A stretch of DNA of 6,613 nucleotides from Acidobacteriota bacterium. Lineage in GTDB: Bacteria; Acidobacteriota; Terriglobia; Terriglobales; Acidobacteriaceae. Below are positions 6,289-6,613 of this stretch, piece after piece. Both the position numbers and the translations under genes were made by a program. Where the stretch lies: NCBI GenBank assembly GCA_021799945.1, contig JAJYZK010000030.1, positions 7,848 through 14,460 on the forward strand, written 5' to 3'. The stretch's first letter is position 1; every line of letters starts with the position of its first letter. The notes beneath the pieces are model-generated. The model ran no database searches and was not told where the DNA came from. It saw only the letters and a list, made by a program, of their open reading frames with translations.

Positions 6289-6296
6289 TCTCCTTT
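6289..6296 (-). promoter_or_regulatory. Strong ribosome-binding site for the GTG-started thioredoxin-like gene
   Basis: On the minus strand AAAGGAGA precedes the GTG with 7 nt between AGGAG and the start codon. A TAGAAT hexamer (6305-6310) just upstream resembles a -10 box, but it lacks a convincing -35 partner and would give a very short leader, so I claim only the ribosome-binding site. Confidence 0.8.
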
Positions 6297-6373
6297 GGCT
6301 TTCGATTCTACAGGCGCTCCTTCGGCGCGAACATTTCTTCGTCTGAGGCGTTGGCGCTGTGCATGTCTCCCCG

Positions 6374-6613
6374 CTAGTTTGGGGGCATCGTCACCAGAAA
6401 GAGCGTCTTGTCGCGATAGATCGCCGGAAAGTCGCCCAGCGTCTCGATTCGCGCTCCATCGGCCGCTAATTTCGGCAGGAGCCAGTCCTCGGGATAGTTC
6501 TTTTCGCCAAAGACCAGAAACTCCCGATGCCGGCGGACAAACTCGCCGTACGCCTCCACTTTCGCGGCTATAGGGAAATCGGCGGAGGAACGGCGGTATG
6601 AGAGAAAATTTTC
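6374..6613 (-). CDS. C-terminal 79 residues of an unrecognised protein, possibly a GT39-type membrane glycosyltransferase
   Basis: A minus-strand frame is open from the window edge to a TAG at 6374-6376. Reading through from base 6613 gives ENFLSYRRSSADFPIAAKVE followed by AYGEFVRRHREFLVFGEKNY, then PEDWLLPKLAADGARIETLG and finally DFPAIYRDKTLFLVTMPPN. It has no membrane segment, metal site or other catalytic motif. The block 'FxxxHREFLVFGE...WLLPKLxxDGAxIxxLG' followed by a final strand 'KTLFLVTMP' looks like a small alpha/beta domain. From memory it resembles the soluble C-terminal end of some GT39/ArnT-like (dolichyl-phosphate-mannose-type) glycosyltransferases of Acidobacteriota; this assignment is tentative. 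A GTG at 6557-6559 could be mistaken for a start, but the frame clearly continues upstream and there is no ribosome-binding site. The thioredoxin-like gene follows 91 nt downstream. Confidence 0.6.
   Translation of the reverse strand, partial: ENFLSYRRSSADFPIAAKVEAYGEFVRRHREFLVFGEKNYPEDWLLPKLAADGARIETLGDFPAIYRDKTLFLVTMPPN

Overview
The window reads as a piece of chromosome from a high-GC, Gram-negative-type bacterium. I favour an Acidobacteriota (Terriglobia-like) organism. The basis is inference: the large lipoprotein combines tandem 'DFxL...GG...NGFxGxV...GLPAG' Ig-like domains with a choice-of-anchor-D (ASH-type) domain, a style common in that phylum. No 16S rRNA or other phylogenetic marker is complete here. 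I see no mobile element, tRNA, rRNA or CRISPR array.

Layout. The left half is a co-directional minus-strand block, in transcription order: a YihY/BrkB-family inner-membrane protein (2010-2897), pyruvate kinase pyk (353-1930), and the first 38 codons of the DNA mismatch-repair ATPase mutL (1-116, cut by the window edge). The gaps are 79 nt and 236 nt, and each holds an inverted repeat. Next comes a 202-nt divergent spacer (2898-3099) with a hairpin and a 10-bp direct repeat. A 864-residue plus-strand lipoprotein gene follows (3100-5694), whose C-terminal half is an arylsulfate sulfotransferase (AssT)-type beta-propeller with its catalytic His/Arg set conserved. It converges, with a 57-nt gap, on a minus-strand gene for a membrane-anchored thioredoxin-fold protein with a WCIDC motif (5752-6282). 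Behind that lies the C-terminal 79 residues of an unrecognised minus-strand protein (6374-6613), perhaps a membrane glycosyltransferase.

How they fit together. The left block is core housekeeping (glycolysis, mismatch repair) plus a widely distributed membrane protein. The right part is cell-envelope biology. The most interesting point is a multidomain, lipid-anchored sulfotransferase-like protein carrying two close cysteine pairs, next to an extracytoplasmic-facing thioredoxin-like protein. This recalls the enterobacterial assT-dsbL-dsbI locus but with a different architecture and gene orientation. No clear-cut undescribed system is visible; the best leads are this AssT fusion and its redox neighbour, the basic tail on pyruvate kinase, and the repeat-bearing divergent spacer.
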